From NCBI GenBank assembly GCA_010014835.2, contig JAAAKB020168295.1, positions 1 to 20,714 of the forward strand: 20,714 bases of DNA. Reading direction: 5' to 3'. A program made the position numbers and the translations under genes. This document shows positions 20,516-20,714 of this stretch, piece by piece. The stretch is from Apostichopus leukothele. Taxonomy: Eukaryota > Echinodermata > Holothuroidea > Aspidochirotida > Stichopodidae. The notes under the pieces were generated by a model. It saw only the letters and a program-made list of their open reading frames with translations, did no database searches and was not told the origin of the DNA. Positions within the stretch are counted from its first letter, which is position 1; each line of letters starts with the position of its first letter.

Positions 20516-20714
20516 TAGTGTTTGCACGGGTTATCCGGGTACCCGGGTACCCGCCCGACGCGTTACTATCCGGTTCCTAATTTATTACCCGAATCCTACG
20601 CAAAGTGTGATTTAAAAAAATAAAAAAATTGGCAAATCGACGGTTAGGCAGATTTCCCATTGACTTAGTGTGGTGTTAGGCTACCATGTGGTCGAAGATA
20701 ACAGCAATAACGAA
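20516..20714 (+). mobile_element. Probable hAT-type DNA transposon end, cut by window edge
   Basis: The stretch opens TAGTGTTTGCACGGG, matching the loose hAT terminal pattern (YAGTG followed by a GC-rich stretch). It then has an 18-bp perfect palindrome of CGGGTACC units at 20536-20553 and further CCCG motifs. The AT-rich interior beyond about 20590 differs from the GC-rich terminus. If real, the 8-bp target duplication would start as GTATCAAA at 20508-20515. The other end is outside the window, so neither inverted repeat nor duplication can be confirmed. Confidence 0.5.

Overview
This window is animal nuclear DNA, not bacterial. It is AT-rich and intron-dominated, with GT..AG splice sites, tRNA-derived SINEs, microsatellites and decayed transposable elements. 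No long open reading frame exists. The organism is probably a marine invertebrate deuterostome, perhaps an echinoderm. That guess rests on the syntaxin-1 protein being close to vertebrate STX1A with the same exon boundaries, on the TGACCT-rich intronic repeat, and on DIRS-like and Ty3-like fossils. The species cannot be fixed from the sequence.

One host gene can be supported: a syntaxin-1 (STX1A-type) plasma-membrane SNARE on the minus strand. Seven coding exons are visible, in transcript order 20152-20226, 17059-17132, 13770-13878, 11293-11366, 10714-10851, 7755-7865 and 3352-3429. They are 75, 74, 109, 74, 138, 111 and 78 nt. All phases join and all splice sites are canonical. Together they encode 218 residues plus a split codon, lining up without gaps with human STX1A from about residue 71 to the C-terminus: the end of Hb, Hc, the linker, the SNARE motif and the membrane anchor. 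The exons for the N-peptide, Ha and the start of Hb lie beyond position 20714. Positions 1-3351 are the 3' flank, possibly 3' UTR, with no other gene recognised.

The introns hold the rest. From low to high coordinates these are: a TGACCT cluster and a CA microsatellite (about 7290-7410); a long G-run (7961-8003); a degenerate 26-bp minisatellite with a palindromic core (8963-9147); a Ty3/Gypsy reverse transcriptase fossil in antisense (about 11645-12175); a tRNA-like remnant (about 12654-12712); a DIRS-type reverse transcriptase fossil (about 16200-16735); two tail-to-tail tRNA SINEs around AT microsatellites (17181-17640); a gag-like retroelement fossil (about 17650-18935); and what looks like the end of a hAT transposon running off the window (20516 onward).

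The most unusual points are the placement of the two DIRS-like pieces on either side of an intact host exon, and the divergent syntaxin C-terminal tail. I found no new multi-gene system here.
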